Below, one piece after another: positions 9,446 through 23,576 of a stretch of DNA of 64,000 nucleotides. Source of the stretch: Lanius collurio. Its lineage: Eukaryota > Chordata > Aves > Passeriformes > Laniidae. Numbering within the stretch: position 1 is the stretch's first letter; each line of letters begins with the position of its first letter. The stretch covers positions 60,314,582 through 60,378,581 of the forward strand of contig JACBWW010000003.1 in NCBI GenBank assembly GCA_020086605.1. Direction: 5' to 3'. A model generated the notes under the pieces. It did no database searches. It saw only the letters and a list, made by a program, of their open reading frames with translations, and was not told the origin of the DNA. The position numbers and the translations under genes are program-made.

Positions 9446-11800
9446 CAGGTGTTTTATAAGAATTTTCTTCATCTCATTTGTGACATATGTTGAGGTCCCT
9501 CTCAACCTTCCAGTTGTTTTAAAGTCCTGCACTGGGCTCAGCACACCAGGATTGCTCTCCGGCACCAAGAGAGCAAGGAGCTGATCAGTTCATCCTAAAC
9601 CAAAAGATTGAAAGGAATAAAAATCTTCTCCATTGGGGCAAAAGCCAAACTTTATGAGTCCTTTCCTGTGATTTCTAGGACTCATGCAGGAAAACATGCC
9701 TGGATATCTATACAAACCATCTATACTTAAAATAGTATGAAAGGTGAATTTACGTATGGACTGATAGGAAAATCTTGGAGGAAGGGAGAGTCATTTTTCT
9801 GAGGCTGAAGGCACCTGAAACACCCAGGAGGTTCTTTCCATTTTGGAGTTCAATTTCCCAGAGGCTCTGAAAAGCACCAGAACATTTGGATGCCTGTGAG
9901 CAGCATCTATTTGTTCCAGATGCTGGACATTGAGGCTGATTTTGTTCACAAAAAAGAGATGGTTATGAACTAATTCCCAGTTCTGATTTCCAAGCAACTT
10001 CATCTAACCACAGCAAGCTTTTTCTCAAAAAAAAAAAAAAAAAGTTTCTAAAAGTCTTGGTAAACATCAACTATTTGATGATATAGAAAACAACTGACTT
10101 TGTAGGCAGCCAAGCCAAAAACACATCTGTTAATGTCAGTGTTAAATTTAGGTTAAATTTAGCCTAATCTCAAAACAATGTTTTTTTCCCCCATTGTCCT
10201 ACATAGTAATGGTGTTTTTTTAAAAAAACACATTTTAAAGGACATTTCCATGTGATGATACCATTAGGGGGCAGTCCTCAGCTGGCAGCCAGTCCTATGA
10301 GTTCATTGAACAGCTGTGTTTATATGGGGTTGTTTGCAAAATTTATGTTTGAGTTTCTTTTAACCTTACTTTATTGCTACTGGAGAAACAATAGATCTTC
10401 TCCATTACAAGTCATTGAGTGCCACATTAAAATACAGCAGGAGGGGGGAAACTTTCTGTGCCCCTTGTCCCCATAAATCTCAGGTTATATATACATATAT
10501 ATATATATATATGTACATTTTTCTTATGAACAGAAAAGCCCTGCGTGGTCTGAGATGCCGCCTTCTCAATGAGGTGCCAGAACAGTACTGCATTCATCCA
10601 GGGTCTTATTTTGCTTTTTCCCTGGGACTGCATGCCTGAACTTTTCACAGAAGATGTGATGTCCTGTTTCTCAGTTCCCTGGACAGGTCAGGCACATCAT
10701 GACCCATTTGTAGCAGGCAAACAAAATCCATACAAGTGTTTGTGGGGTGGGCCCCTTAGGCCTCCCCTGTATCCTTTCAGTGGGTGGGTAGACCAAAGAC
10801 ATTATTACAAGCACCTCCTTCCTCATCTGTTTTTTTGTCTCACCCCAACCCACCCTTGTTTATGAATTCTTATTTCTGACTTCCTGCAAGGGAACATAAC
10901 CTCCCTCCTCTACCTTTTGTTTATCTGCCTCACTCCCAAGTCCACTGCAGAAACCAAATCTGTAGTTTAGGAGGAGAGCCTTTTGTGACTATTCCCAGTC
11001 TGTTTTGGAAGCTTAACATCTTTTCCTTCTGAGACTGCACTCCAGCTCTTCCAAATTCTCCCAGTTATCCAATCCTTTCTTTCCTTGATAATCTTATTCT
11101 TCCCAAAGATATCTGTTGCAGCAACCAGGTTGCTGGGTATGGTACTGAGGGAGTGGTGCCCTGTCCTCCACATGAACTCAGTGCTCTGACTGAGCTTCCC
11201 TGGACCCCAGGCCATCAACAGCCATCACAGCTGTGCCTCAGCATCCCCAGCATTATCCCCCTGTTATGCCTAGATTTCATGCTGTGGTTTTCCCTGTGCA
11301 TCCTACCATCAGGATCAGGAGTCCCAGCACAATTCAGATGCCCTGGACTGCTGTCAGCAGCTTCACTGGTACCACATCATCTTCTGGATCGATGCCCTCC
11401 TAAGAAATACAGCCATTTTTGGCATCGTCTCCTACGGGCTGAATGCCAGTGTATAACACTTTCAGTCCTGCCACTGTGCCATCCTTGCGTCTCCCTGGCC
11501 CTGTTGTGCATCTCTGGAGAACAGTCATCTTTATGGATGCCCTCCACCTGACCTTTCTTTGGATCCTGCTGGTTTCCCTCTGTATACCACCATCCCAAAC
11601 TGAAATTCCTTAGTTCTATTTGCCTCTTTGTTATTCCTTGAGCCAGTTCACAAAATATTGCTGATGAAAAAGGGGAGAAAAAGCCCACAGAAATGGCCTG
11701 TTTTCCCTTGCCTCGTGGTAAGATGACATGTTATATCCATGGTCTCATTTGTGTCTCTTTATATTTGCTAGGCCATTTACACATATGGGCAGGAATATTC
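9446..11800. other. unique non-coding sequence
   Basis: No gene or dispersed repeat recognised. It contains an A-run at about 10028-10043 and the TA microsatellite listed separately. A 132-codon plus-strand frame (11153-11551) has no domain likeness. Confidence 0.5.
10485..10514. repeat. (TA)n microsatellite
   Basis: TATATATACATATATATAT-type dinucleotide run with one AC interruption. Confidence 0.85.
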
Positions 11801-11880
11801 ATTTACAAACAGAGAAACAGAGGCCAAAAATCTGGCTTGATTTACCAAATGTCAAAAGCAGGTGTGGAAATAGGAACAGT
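11801..11880 (-). repeat. possible ancient MIR/L2-like relic
   Basis: The blocks ATTTACAAACAGAGAAACAG and the following AGGCC, then TTACCAAATGTCAAAAGCAG and GGAAATAGGAACAG, follow the antisense MIR/L2 order ('ttttacagatgaggaaactgagg', 'ttgcccaaggtcacac', 'ggaatagaacc'). The copy is very diverged and the family is uncertain. Confidence 0.35.
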
Positions 11881-14230
11881 TCTCCAAATACCCTGTCTGG
11901 TCCATCTACACTCTGTCTTGGAGCTGGCCACTTTAATGGGTAGCTGTGCAGATTTGCAGCCACTGATGCCAGCTATTTCCACACACAGAGTGCAATCAGC
12001 CTGCATCTGCCATGAGAGGTCAGAGAGTCAGACGCCAGAGAAGGATTTTAAATACAATTCTGAATAAAGCTGCTGGCCCCAAACCAGCTGTGGTTATGCT
12101 AAAGTTGACTCAAGCCTCTGGATGTGAATGTAGCAGCAACGGGCTGCTACATCCTGTCCCTTCTCAGCATTGATTCCTGCAGCTATTTAGTGCCGTGGGA
12201 AGGACACCAGGCATGATGGACTGAAGCTGGAAGCCTTAACAGCAAATTCTGTCTCCCAAATGCTTCCTCAGCTCGTTGCATCTCTGTGACCATGGCAAGT
12301 ACATTGATCTAGCTGACAGACTAAGGTCCTATAGCTCAGTTTTATATAGATGAACTTTAATTTTAGTAATAGGATGTTTAAATAATATTGTGTCACTTTT
12401 ACATTTCACCTCCCTTTCCCTTGAATGAAAGTGCCTGTCTCCTTTTGACAGGTGGACATTTTTTTTTTTCACTTCCTTTTCCCCACAAAGACTTTGCCTG
12501 AAGGACAGTAGGAGTCATAATAACGGTTGATGCTTTCATGAGATCCTTACAGATTATGGCTAAATGGAATGGTACTGTAATGTGATTGCCTCCCCACTCT
12601 TACTCCTGCTGTGACATGTAATGGCATGGTGGGGCTCTCCACCAGGATTAAAGCCAGTCAGACTGAAAATTGACTTGCCTTGGGGGCCATCAAGCAAATT
12701 TAAATGGCTGCTTCAAGATTCTGCCTGCCAGTGAGCCATTTCTCCAGCGGATTAGCAAAATGAGTGAAATGTGGAGACAGTAGGGCAGTAGAAACAGTGT
12801 CATTAGGCCTACATGCTCTCTCTCTCCTTCCTGATTTTACTCTAAATACTAATTTTAGTTTCTTGTAATTTCTCTCTCTGTTCTGCCTCAACCACGAAAT
12901 GGGAAGAGAGCTCAAAACAGAAAGAAAAGCTGTGACCTACCTTTGCCTAGGCTTTAGGTAGGATGAGGGCAGGGAGGAGGGGAAGAGGACTTGCCCTTCT
13001 CTGTCATGCAATTTTACTGAGGATAGAGGCCCTTCCAGAGAGTATTCAGAATATATAAACTTGTTTTCTGCTTAGAATAACCCTCAAGGGTAATTCCTCC
13101 TGCAAGGTTAACGCAGAGTGGTAAAAAGGAAAGAGTGTCCCCCACTGCTCTCGTGATCAGGCCTCTCTCTGCTGTCACAGCCACAGGCAACATCTGCTCC
13201 CTCCCTCCTGTCCTTACATTGTGCTGGGATGAAGGCTGTGTTCCCTTTGCTCTGTTACCTCCTGCTGGTCATGAGGAAGTCTCAACTGTATGGTGACAGC
13301 CTGAGTAGGAACAGGTCTGGGTAGGAACCAGTCTGGCTCTAAGCATCCATTTGAGGTGAAGGCTCATTGTAGCAGATACTCACCAGTCCTCCTGTACTGG
13401 GAAGAAATATGCCTGAGGATAATTCACATCTACTCCCTTGTCATCCAATGCCTTTCAATAGCTCCAGCTCTACTTAAATTCTTTGGCTTCTCAGATTATG
13501 TGAATGGGATTTAAGCATGTTTAGCTATGCCTGTGAATAGAAATGTTTTCCCATCTCAGCCCCCAAGAACGCTGAGTTAGGAATAGTGTGTTCTTAGCCT
13601 CTTTAGAGAAAGGCATTCATGAAATGTGACTTTGAATACCACAGTGACATCGCCACTTTCCTTGGCAGCACAGTCATGTCTTTTTTTCAGCTGTTTTCGC
13701 TAATATTCTGTCTGAAATTTTCCCTGATGCAGCTGAAGTTTAATTACTTCTTTCTCTATCATTGCTGACTAATGATAATAATAGCTTCCTGTCCTCTGGT
13801 GCAACATTCTTTTCTCTATCTGCAGATAGTTATTGTGCCTCCCCTTGGTATTATTTCCTCTACTTTGAAAGTGCCCACGAGCACACTCCCATTTCGTGTC
13901 TAGCTGCTAAATGAAACCCAGAAATATAGCAGAGGGACTGGAACCTGGGTGGTGGCAGGGGACAAGCAGGTGGGATGACCCAGGAAACTGGCACTGGCAG
14001 AGAGTTTTGCTCTGCAGTAGGTCGCCTTGACAGCTTTTTGACAGCTTACAAAAAAAGGAACTGATGGTCTCAGCTCAGGTACTAATGCTCTAAATTCTAC
14101 TTTATGAGTACTGGAAGTTATTACAGGTGGTTTTATAACAGAAGTTCAGACCTGAGTGGCCATGGAGATTTTCACACCATTTTTCCTCTAGAAAGCTTCT
14201 TTCCAGAGAAGGAAGGAAGGACACACTGGT
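11881..14230. other. unique non-coding sequence
   Basis: No repeat family or exon recognised. A 10-bp perfect hairpin at 12128-12152 with loop AACGG is within chance expectation for this length of DNA. Confidence 0.5.
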
Positions 14231-14346
14231 TCCATTTTCAGAGGTGCAAAATCAAGAGATGCAGTGAGTTGCCTGAGGTCATGGAGTCAGGAGGAAGAAG
14301 TACATCTGATTCCCAAGTCCCAGGCAGCATTCCTAAATCATGTTGC
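14231..14346 (-). repeat. probable ancient MIR/L2-like relic
   Basis: CCATTTTCAGAGGTGCAAAA, then AGTGAGTTGCCTGAGGTCAT, then CTGATTCCCAAGTCCCAG track the antisense MIR/L2 pattern (the 'cattttacagatgaggaaactgagg', 'gacttgcccaaggtcac' and 'tctgactccaa' blocks). This is the clearest of the ancient relics in the window. It lies inside a 168-codon open frame (14104-14610), which argues that the frame is not a gene. Confidence 0.45.
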
Positions 14347-15418
14347 TTAAGTATTCTCAATTTCCTTCAGCATAATAAAACTCTAATTATCTTCAGAAGT
14401 GCAGGAAGACGACTCCAAGGCTTAGAAAAGACTGTTCACATGATTAAAGCTCCAAATGTGGTTTTAAGCATTTTACTGGCTTCAGGTGAATCTTTTTTTT
14501 CAGGTAAATCTGCAGTCAAAAGCGGCACCTACAGAGAAACTCAGACAATGTGTTACACTTCAGTCACTGAAAAAACTACAAATTATATTTTCCCCATGTC
14601 ATTATTATGAACCAACTTTTTATCAAGTTTAAAGGGTTTTTTCCTGCTTCAGGGAGAAAAAAAAAATTACATCTCTATGGGAAGAAAAAGACAAGATTTC
14701 TTATCTGCTAGGAGAGTTCATGGGACTTATTGAAAATATTTGTAAATAGGTCTTCATTTAGCTGGCAAGGCTGACTATAAATAGAACTCTTCAAAGATTC
14801 TTTCAAACGTAGTGTCTTATTTTCATGTAGGAGAAACATCTGACATTTAAATGCCTCTCAAGCAGAGTTCTCCATTCTGGTGACTTCTATAGAAATAGCT
14901 TCCAAATCCTATCTCCAGGCAACAAAGACCTTTGCAAAAGAAGTGTGAAAACGGGCATCTTTTGGGAAGGCAGAGGTTACCTCATGGCTCAAAGCAGAGG
15001 CAGCATGGATCAGTGAGTAAGGCAGTGAACTGAGACTGCAGAGCTTCTGCAGGATGACTTGCTGTGTTCACCTTTCTCCTGTTGTGTACTTAGATTAAAA
15101 TTGCATTGAAGCATAGGCTTTTCCTTAGTAAGCATTTCTATATCACCTAACACAACATCTTTCCCCATCTTAACAGACACTTCTGCATGCACTAAAAATA
15201 AAATACAATAAAACAAATAAATAAAGGAGAGTAAGTCATGGCTCTCCTAACTACTTTTTCTTTTATAATTTTCCTGCCATTGTCAGCTCTTTGTACTGTG
15301 TACCTTGTCTACAGGTAAATATCAGATAAAGAGAGACCTTGTCCAAAACAGCTGAGATACAAACTTGAGATGAAACAGGCAGAAAGAAAACAAGAAAGGA
15401 AATAGATACAAACACGGT
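14347..15418. other. unique non-coding sequence
   Basis: Nothing recognisable. Short A/T-rich runs only. Confidence 0.5.
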
Positions 15419-15971
15419 TGTTTTACTGGGTCTGGCTGGGATGGCAGCCTGTGTTTCACTTTGTGACCAAACAGTGTTGGCAACACAGGGATGTTTTCAT
15501 TACTGCTCAGCAGAGCTCACACAGAGCCAAGGCCTTTTCTGTTCCTCACCCCACCCCACCAATGAGAAGGCTGGAGGGGAAACAAGGAGTTGGGAAGAGA
15601 CACAGTCAGGACAGCTGCCCCTGACTGATGCAAGGGATATTCCTGACCATATGGCATCATGATCATTGAAGCTGGCTGAAATAAGAAGGAAGATGGGAAC
15701 ATCCATGGTTAATACAGTTGTCTTCCCAAGTATCCATCACATGTGATGAAGCCCTGCACTCTAGTGAGTGGTTGGACGTCTGCCACTCCATGGGAAGTAA
15801 TGAATGCTTTGCTTGTTTTGCTTTGCTTGAGCACAGCTCTGTTTCACTTACCAAACTGTCTGATTCCTTAAGTTTTCAGCTTTTGTACTTCAGATCCTCT
15901 CCCTTGTGTCCTCATGGAGAGGAAGGGAGTGAGTGAGTGACTGGATTGCTCACTAACTTCAGCTCACCACA
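15419..15971 (+). mobile_element. decayed ERVL-like LTR (family shared with 32.5 and 54.3 kb)
   Basis: The block order is that of a widespread avian LTR: a start with CTGGCTGGGATGG, then CAACACAGGGATGTTTTCAT, ACACAGAGCCAAGGCCTTTT, CTCCTCACCCCACCCC at the U3 G/C block (here with GTTCCTCACC), GGGATATTCCTGACCATATG, GTCTTCCCAAGTATCCATCA, and AAACTGTCTGATTCC near the R/U5 end. The promoter TATA position reads as ATCATTGAAG and the polyadenylation signal position as ACCAAACTG, so both are mutated. No target duplication is visible (ACGGT left, GTAGC right). It is old and inactive. Open frames over it are shadows. Confidence 0.85.
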
Positions 15972-16508
15972 GTAGCAAACACCAGACATCCAACCAGTTA
16001 ATAACTATCAAAGGTTTTAAAGACCTCATGGCAAATGATTTCCACCACCACTCAATGACCAGCTCAAGATGATGCAGCTCCTGAGGATTTTTGCAAGGCT
16101 AAAAGCAGAAGACAGCAAGAATAGCAGGGCTAACTTTGTGATTTTGTACACCAGCCATGAAGGGCAGTTGGTTGGTGAGCCAGAGTGCAGTTTTGTCTGC
16201 ATAGGATGGGGTAGGGGAAAGAAACACAAAAAAAGAAAATCAGTTTCTGCTCAATGCACAAATCCAAGTTGTTTCATCACCTAGCAGCAGGTAAGCTGCA
16301 GCTCATTATTGCTGTGAGGATAGAGGTGGTTGCGCAAAATGAATGGAGTGAGACAGCAGTAGCTTACTCAGGCTAAAATGATGAAGTCACTACCTTTGGG
16401 AAGAAAAAGTCTATCTAGCAGGTGTCCTTGTCTGCATTATGGATAAAAGAAAAACAACCCAACAAATCCATCACCGCCAAATATATAAGGTGGAGGGGTT
16501 TTGGGCTG

Positions 16509-16572
16509 TTTTTTTTTTGTTTTTTTTTTTTTTTGTTTTGTTTTGTTTTGTTGTGTTTTGTTTTGTTTTTTA
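16509..16572. repeat. poly(T) and (TTTTG)n simple repeat
   Basis: T-runs separated by single G bases pass into regular TTTTG units. This could be an antisense poly(A) remnant of a retroposed sequence, but no body of such an element is visible next to it. Confidence 0.8.
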
Positions 16573-19500
16573 ATTTGATTTTTTTTGTGTGAACGATGGC
16601 AGTGCATTTCAGCCAAGGTTAACTCACCTCCATCTTTTGTATTATATAAAAATGACATGTATTTTGATTTTTCTGTTTTTTTTCCTTTATCTCCTCTTTG
16701 GAAGTTTATCTCCCTTGCTTCTCTAAAGACAATCCAAAGGACCAACCACCTTAGAAGAGTGGAGACACTGACCTTGGAAATACTAAGATGGCTTAGCTAA
16801 GCACACAGGTGCAATGAGGCAGCACTAATTCTTGTCCAGGTGTTTGGGAGACAAAATACAATATAATTCAATAGAATGAAGCTGTGGGAGGTGTGGGTGG
16901 GTGGAGAAAGGAGACCATTTTCACAAGACTCTGTGTTTAGCTGAGTGACCACTTCCACAGCATTCTTCTGTCCTGTGTGTCTGTGCTATCCTTCTGTGTG
17001 TCCGTTCTGTCACCTGGCTCTAGTCCATGAGGATGAGGGGTGCTCAAGTGCAGTTTTGGTTCACCTAGGTTTGGTGTTTATAATAATTTTGGAGATAAGG
17101 GGTAATTAAAACAAACAAACAAACACATAGACAAATTTCCTCACAGGGAATCAGAGCACTGCGTTAAGTAGTCTTTTAGTAAGCATTGTGCCTCTCCATG
17201 TTTCAGACAGTATCATGTTATGCTGCTCTTGTTAGATCAATCCAACATGGGTGCTTGGAGCACATGAGACTGTACCCATGTACAGCTCTTTTTAATTATG
17301 TCTGTATGAACCCCAGTGTAGGTGTCTATTCTGATTTAACAATGCCTTATTTCAACATAGTTTGAATCTGTTCCATGCTGATTTAACCTAAACCAAAATA
17401 AACCCTTTCCTAAGCCACAAAAAGACTGCTCATTATTTTATAATTAACTTCACTAAAGATACCTTGTTGTAAATTAAAAATGATTAAGGTGGTTTGGGAA
17501 AAAATCTTTACAACCAAGCAGTTAATGGAAAGCATATTGAACTGTAGCCAGGGCTGAGCTGATGGCATTTCAGGAAGTTTATATTTAATGTGTTTCTGAA
17601 ATCTAAGACAGATCCAAAGCTAGCTGTTAAAATTTGTCTTTCACATGCTGCCTTCTACCCTATTGCTGTCTTCATGTGCACAAACCCAGTGTTTACGCTT
17701 GACTCTATAGGAGCTGTCTTTTCCCTATGCCTGTTTAGGATCCAGCATAGGAGCAGATGCAATCTCATCTGTTATTGAGATTACAGTAGAAAGGCTCGTT
17801 ACTCCAATTGCTCCCTCATCCATCCTCTTTCCTTTTTCTGCTCCTGGGCTTGATTGATATTCAGAGGGCAAAATAACCCTGGAAATTTTTTTAGGAGCAA
17901 ATTGCAAGCATGCTGGAGTAGAAGTTCATCTATCACTCTGCATATACTGTATTCTGATTTTTAAAATTATGAGTTTATGTCAGCATTGCAGGGAACACAA
18001 AAGTTTTGATCACATGCATCCACAAAAATGAAACTCAGATTAATTTTCCAATGTTTGGAGATACTGAGGTAAATCAAAATAAAAATCTGGTTTTACTTTA
18101 CACAGTCTGTGTTTACACAACAATCTTGGGTTATAACCTTCACTCCTGTGGCACTTGATGGACAGTTCTGGATGGTTTCCCAAACTAAACTCAGAAAAGG
18201 AATGCCAAGGAATGGCACTTCACAGTCTACAGCTGGCAGGGAGGAGTTTCTGCATCATCTCTGCATGTAATTTACAAGAGGCTGGCATGGAGCCCCATCA
18301 GCCTGTGACCACACTGGGTGGAGGTGGGGTGTTCAGCTGTCCTTGTGTGGGGAAGGAGGCTGTTCTGATCCAGAGTAAGAGGCATTGGAGAGATCAAATA
18401 CCAGGCAAACTTGTTTACAAGGATCACCTCTGGGCTCACAGTCCACTTTATTTCCTTTAATGCTAGATACAGTGTGTGGTAAGCTCTGTGTATGTCTGTC
18501 TCGGGCAAGGATTGATGCATTCCCCAACTCGGCCTTTAGTTTGGTAAGCATCTGTACTAAAACACTGGCCATGCCATGAGATGCATAGAGAGTCACTGAC
18601 ACATCAGTCCTAACACTCTGAATGTGGGAGTTCTCATTTTTCAGTGGTATTGTGTCCAGAGACAGATCCTTTCTTGGAGGTCTTCCTGGCAGATGTTTTC
18701 CTGACTTTAGTTCATGAGTGAGTATAAGCTGCAAGACAAAAAGGAGCAAATTGCTAGGGATGCCACTGGAGCAGGATGAGCAAGATGAAGCTTGTTGATG
18801 GTGAGTTACAGAGATGGAACACCTGGAGTGTTTGCAAATGAGCTGTTGGGAAAAAGTGTTGCAATTAGGACCTATTACAAGAAGATGCTTCCAATTCATT
18901 ACACACAGTTAACATAGTTGTGGGTGCTGAATCCCTCCACCACTGTCTGTGTGTAATACATCCTCCCTTTAGAGGAACTTGAATTACTTCCCAAATGGTT
19001 TGTCCAATTTCAGGTGAAAATTGTGTTTCAGACAACAGCACAGCAGTGTCTCTGGGATGAGAGTTGTTCTCTTCTGTGTAGAAAATTAATGGCTTGTTTT
19101 GTTCAAACAGTCTCTGTCTTCTCCCTGTGATGATAATCTATTTTGAATTATATTTAATGGTAAAAAGCTGCAGCAGCTGAAGCCAAGATCAAGGTGAACT
19201 ATCTTCCCATTTAGAAAATGGAACAGCTGTCTTTCAATTGAGATTCAAAATGAGAGGTCCTGACCAGTTGTGGTTGTTTGAAGACTGGCTTGCAGATCTA
19301 CCTAGAAAACAATGGTCCATTTCTTGCCTTTGGCCTGAAATTCCTGTTACAGTTACAAACTGGGAAAGCTCTTTTCTTCTTTTCCAGAGGTTTTGTGTAC
19401 TGTTTGTATCCTTGTTAAAACAGCTGCTGAATGCTGCAAAGCCAACTACATTTTGATGGTGGATGGAAATGAACCCAGAATGAGAAGATGTAGAAAGACA

Positions 19501-22500
19501 GTATGGTCAGGAAGGGACTCTGTGTCATTGGTTTACCGTATGTCAGAAACATTAAACATTAAACCAGTAACATGGTACCATACTCTTCCAGCTGGAGAGA
19601 TGGGCTGACATTGGAATTGTTCAAGGAACAAGACAGATCTCCAGGAGAGGACACTTTTTCTAGCTACAAAGGAAAACTAGGTTTGCTAGCTTTGGAGATC
19701 TGCTATTACCCAGATCATTTGAAAAGCTGAGGAAGGCAGAAATCGTTATATGGACTTCTGAAGCATCCCATCTTCAAAACAACACCTATCAAAATCAGAT
19801 TTGCAGAACTCCTCCTTTTTAGCTCTTTTAAAAAGTGGGTAGATTTCCAGGGAAACTGGAACCCTCCATGAGCTGAACACTCTTGAACATGTATGCTAAG
19901 CACCTTTGAAAACTGGTCCAAAATACAAACCATGTCTTTTAAAAATACTGTGTTACTGAGGGAGACAAATAACTCGGCAAATAAAGAGCTCAAGGCATTT
20001 CAATTCTCTTTGTGCATGAAGCTATCCATTCCTCCCTGAGGAACAGGAGGGAGGGACTAAATGTGAACTCAACCATCTCTGAGGTACTTGAGATAATTGT
20101 AGTACAACTGGTTTGATTTGGAAATGGAATTAGAGTGTTCTTTTTTGCTCTTCTAATTAATCAGGGTTGAATGTCTGTATTTGCAGCTCCTTCAATTAGT
20201 TCTCTACAGATCGACCCCCACCCAATCTATTAAATACTGAGATTTGTGTTTGGAGTGAAAGAGCTAAAGCTCTCAGCTAAATTACTTCTCTCACAAGTTA
20301 CATTTCAGGAGTTGAGGAAAGCAAAACACAAAACTTGCCAGAGTTTGATAATTGCAGTCCAACCGTTCCCTTCCTCCCTTCAAACCAAACCATGCAAGGA
20401 GTCAAGCAAGCCATACACTGTCTGCATTGTTTCTGGTCGACATTCAAGTTCTCTTTTTTGTTGGCAATAAGGAAGACCAAAGGGAGTTTACAGCAGAATT
20501 TTAAATAGCCAAAGCCTAAGGAGTGTAAAATGGTAAATAAAACCAACAGCAAATCTGAACAAAAAAAGCTCCAAACCCTTCTCACAGCTGTTCAAGTAGT
20601 AAGATATACACTTCTGAGACAGTGTAAACTAAGACCAAGTCCAATCCAGAAAAGTTTGAAAGAAGTCTGTGGAAAGAAACTTTTTTTAAAGAAGCAAGAA
20701 AAGCAGGTGCTGAAGACAGAGCCCTTGGTAGGATGGTGTGGAACAAAACATGCTCTGTCCAGTTAGAGCTATGGGCTTGCAGCTGGATGCAGGGATAGTT
20801 GGTGTCTCCACTTGCCCCTGTGCAGCAGCAATTTCTATTCCATGCAGTCCAGCTCTCGATGGCCAGGATCCTCACAGACATCTCACAAAGTGTAGCAGGT
20901 TGACCCATTTGTGCTTTTTAGTGGCAATATTATTCTCAAAGTCTGTCCTTTATTCCTCCTTTTCTCTTAATAAAAATATTTGCATCATTTAAGTGAAGAA
21001 TTTGAAAATGATTGTACATATGACAAACCAGCTATGAAGTCTGGGCTAGGAAAACCAGTTGTTAAAGCTATTACTGCTCATTTTGACCAGCTTTTTCTGA
21101 CGCATGACTATTGCTTAAAGTAGCCAGAAGCATTTATCCTTTTATGTACATCCTTAGTACTGGCAGTAAGAGGAGATATTTATAGGAGTAGATGAGTCTT
21201 TCCAGTCTCCAGGCAATATTTCACAATGGAGACCTTGGAACAAAAGTTTATGAACTTTCTGACTCACACCCCTCTCTTTCAGCTTCAGGATGACAACTTT
21301 TTGTATATTTTGAAACTTGTGACTCAAGTTTTGAAGTTGTTTCATTAGAAAAACTTCCTCTTATGCTTTCAGAAAGCCTCTGGTAACTTAGAGAGACTTG
21401 AAGACAAAAGGATGTATTCTCGTTAAACCTGAGAGTCAAGAAAGAACAAGGTTTGATCAGTGAGGGGGTTCTGGGGACTCCACTTTTTAACATGACCTGA
21501 TTGCCAAAATCCATGTTCCTTATGCATCACAATGCTGTATTTTCCTGAGGATGTCATGACAGAGAGCTGTTCTAGCACTGGCACCCCAGGCAAATTGCAA
21601 GGCTTGTAAAGGACTGAGGAAGATTTCTGCTTGTCACTGCACATACGATAATGCTTCCCTTTCAATGAGACTCTAAGTGAGTACACTCGGATGAGTGTGT
21701 ATCACATCCTTTCCCCTTGGCTAAGCAAAAGAATTCAATAGCCCATATGCATGAAACTGCTGTAGAAAGTGACACAGCTCTGAGAAACTCAGTGCTAGTC
21801 CTGTTTGGATTCAATGAGTTGTGATATGAGTTGTTGAAAGGCACGAGAGAAGAGAGAAAGCAAAATGGAAACACCTTTTTCTTTTACCATCCTTGGAAAC
21901 TAATCTGAAGTGGAAAACTGAGCAACTTGCCCAATACAAACACAAAAAGTTCTGTCTTATCAGATACACTTCTCAGTCATCATTTACTTGAGTCTTCTGG
22001 CTGCTTTGAGGTGCAGTTTGAAGTTTTCTAAGTTCAGTTACCATGGAAGAGTGTATAAACTTGAAAGCTTCCTGGGATTTTTATTTTAGGGTGTTTATTT
22101 TCCAACGAGGTGTTCTTCGTGATCAGCAGGAAATGTATTGCACAAACAGCTTTTCATTAAGGATGCTTGACCGCAGCCCTGAGCCACAATGGATGTTCAA
22201 AGAATTGAATGGAATGAGTTTCCCAGCACATCTGTGAGCTTCAAGGGCGCCTTACGTCGGCTTTCATGCTGAAGTTTCTGATTAAAGCAAACTACGCAAA
22301 GGTGAATCGCAGCCTGCTTTTGTGGAGTGCAATTCCAGGCACTGTTGGGTAAATTGCTGGGTCCATGCTTACTACAGGGACAGAAGTGGCAAGAAGAGAC
22401 ACACAAGGACTGCAACAAAAATGAAGAATCTTCTTGAAGGTTAGCAGTGAATAAAGAAACATTACAAATACCAGATATGTTTGTGAAGTTCCCCTTGATC

Positions 22501-23536
22501 ATCAGGAACCTTAATCAAGGTGGTGGTATCTGATGTGTTCCTGCCCTTATTTGCCATGCTTAGTGAACAGAAGTGAGGTGAAGGGAACTGACAGACCATG
22601 GTTGAAAGCAGAGGAAGGTTTACTTGCAAAAATCCAGCAGGATGTAGTCATAAGCGTGATGTTTCCAAGGGTCCAAGGTTTTTATGTCCAAGTCAGAAAA
22701 TGTTCTGGGAAAACAAAGGGTCTTTGCTATCACATCCGATTTATCTAACAGGTAAATCATGGTCAGCCATAGAAACAGCTTAAATACTCTTCTCTGGTGT
22801 TCCAGGAACTGCCCTGCCCCTCTCAGGGAGATGAAGTGTGTTCGGTGAATGCCTTGAAGCTCTTCCCAGGAGAAACCTCCACCATTTTCAAATCAGACAA
22901 AAGAGATAGCAGATGCAGGCCTAATTGTGATAAAAGGGGGGAAGAAAAACTGAGGGAGATATATGGGACCTTTGATAGTCCTTATTTTAAATCAGAAATT
23001 TTGTGGTCCTTATCCCATCATCCTGCCTCAGAAGAGATGGCTAGGGAGGCATCAGTCTGGGGAAAGTAGCAGGCTCCCAACAGAAGGGAAATAGTAAGTG
23101 AGAAAAGGACAAGAAAATATGCATGTTTGGCTTGATTCCTTGGTCTTCATCAGTTTCTGAAGGAACCCTTACTAGCAGGTGAAATCTCTGTGACCCACAG
23201 TGCGGGCAGAGGGTATAAGCCTCACCCAGAGCTTTGCCTCTCCCTACATCCAGTGGGAATTAACTGGCACTGAGATCAATGTCTGAGCCTAGTTTTGATC
23301 ATGTAGATTGTTACTCCCTGTCCTAGAGACTTGCAGCATTACTGCTACTTAGATAATTGACATTAAGGCAGTGAAAAAGGGTTTATGATGAAACTAATTG
23401 GCTCACTAAGTTGACATGAGTAAAAAGTGCTTCTACAAATGCCATTTTTACATCAGTTTCACAGGCCTTGTATGTAGCAATGGGGAACAAAGCCAACAGA
23501 CCCTCCCTTGTATGACCAAAGAAGATGCATTTATTG

Positions 23537-23576
23537 CCAAAACAAACAAACAAACAAACAAACCAACCAACCAACC
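23537..23576. repeat. compound (CAAA)n-(CCAA)n microsatellite
   Basis: Five or more CAAA units change into four CCAA units. The change of unit within one tract suggests one point mutation that then spread by slippage. Confidence 0.85.

Noticed and set aside
12128..12152. 10-bp perfect hairpin (loop AACGG); similar 9-bp hairpins at 45651-45673 and 58806-58827
   Set aside because: Stems of 9-10 bp with short loops are expected about once or a few times by chance in 64 kb; they are too short for microRNA precursors and there is no T-run for a terminator.
14104..14610. 168-codon plus-strand open frame
   Set aside because: Part of it lies over an ancient MIR/L2-like relic, so the open frame is probably accidental.
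18333..18899. 188-codon minus-strand open frame
   Set aside because: No domain, no signal or membrane segment, and overlapped by several frames on the other strand; length is not significant.
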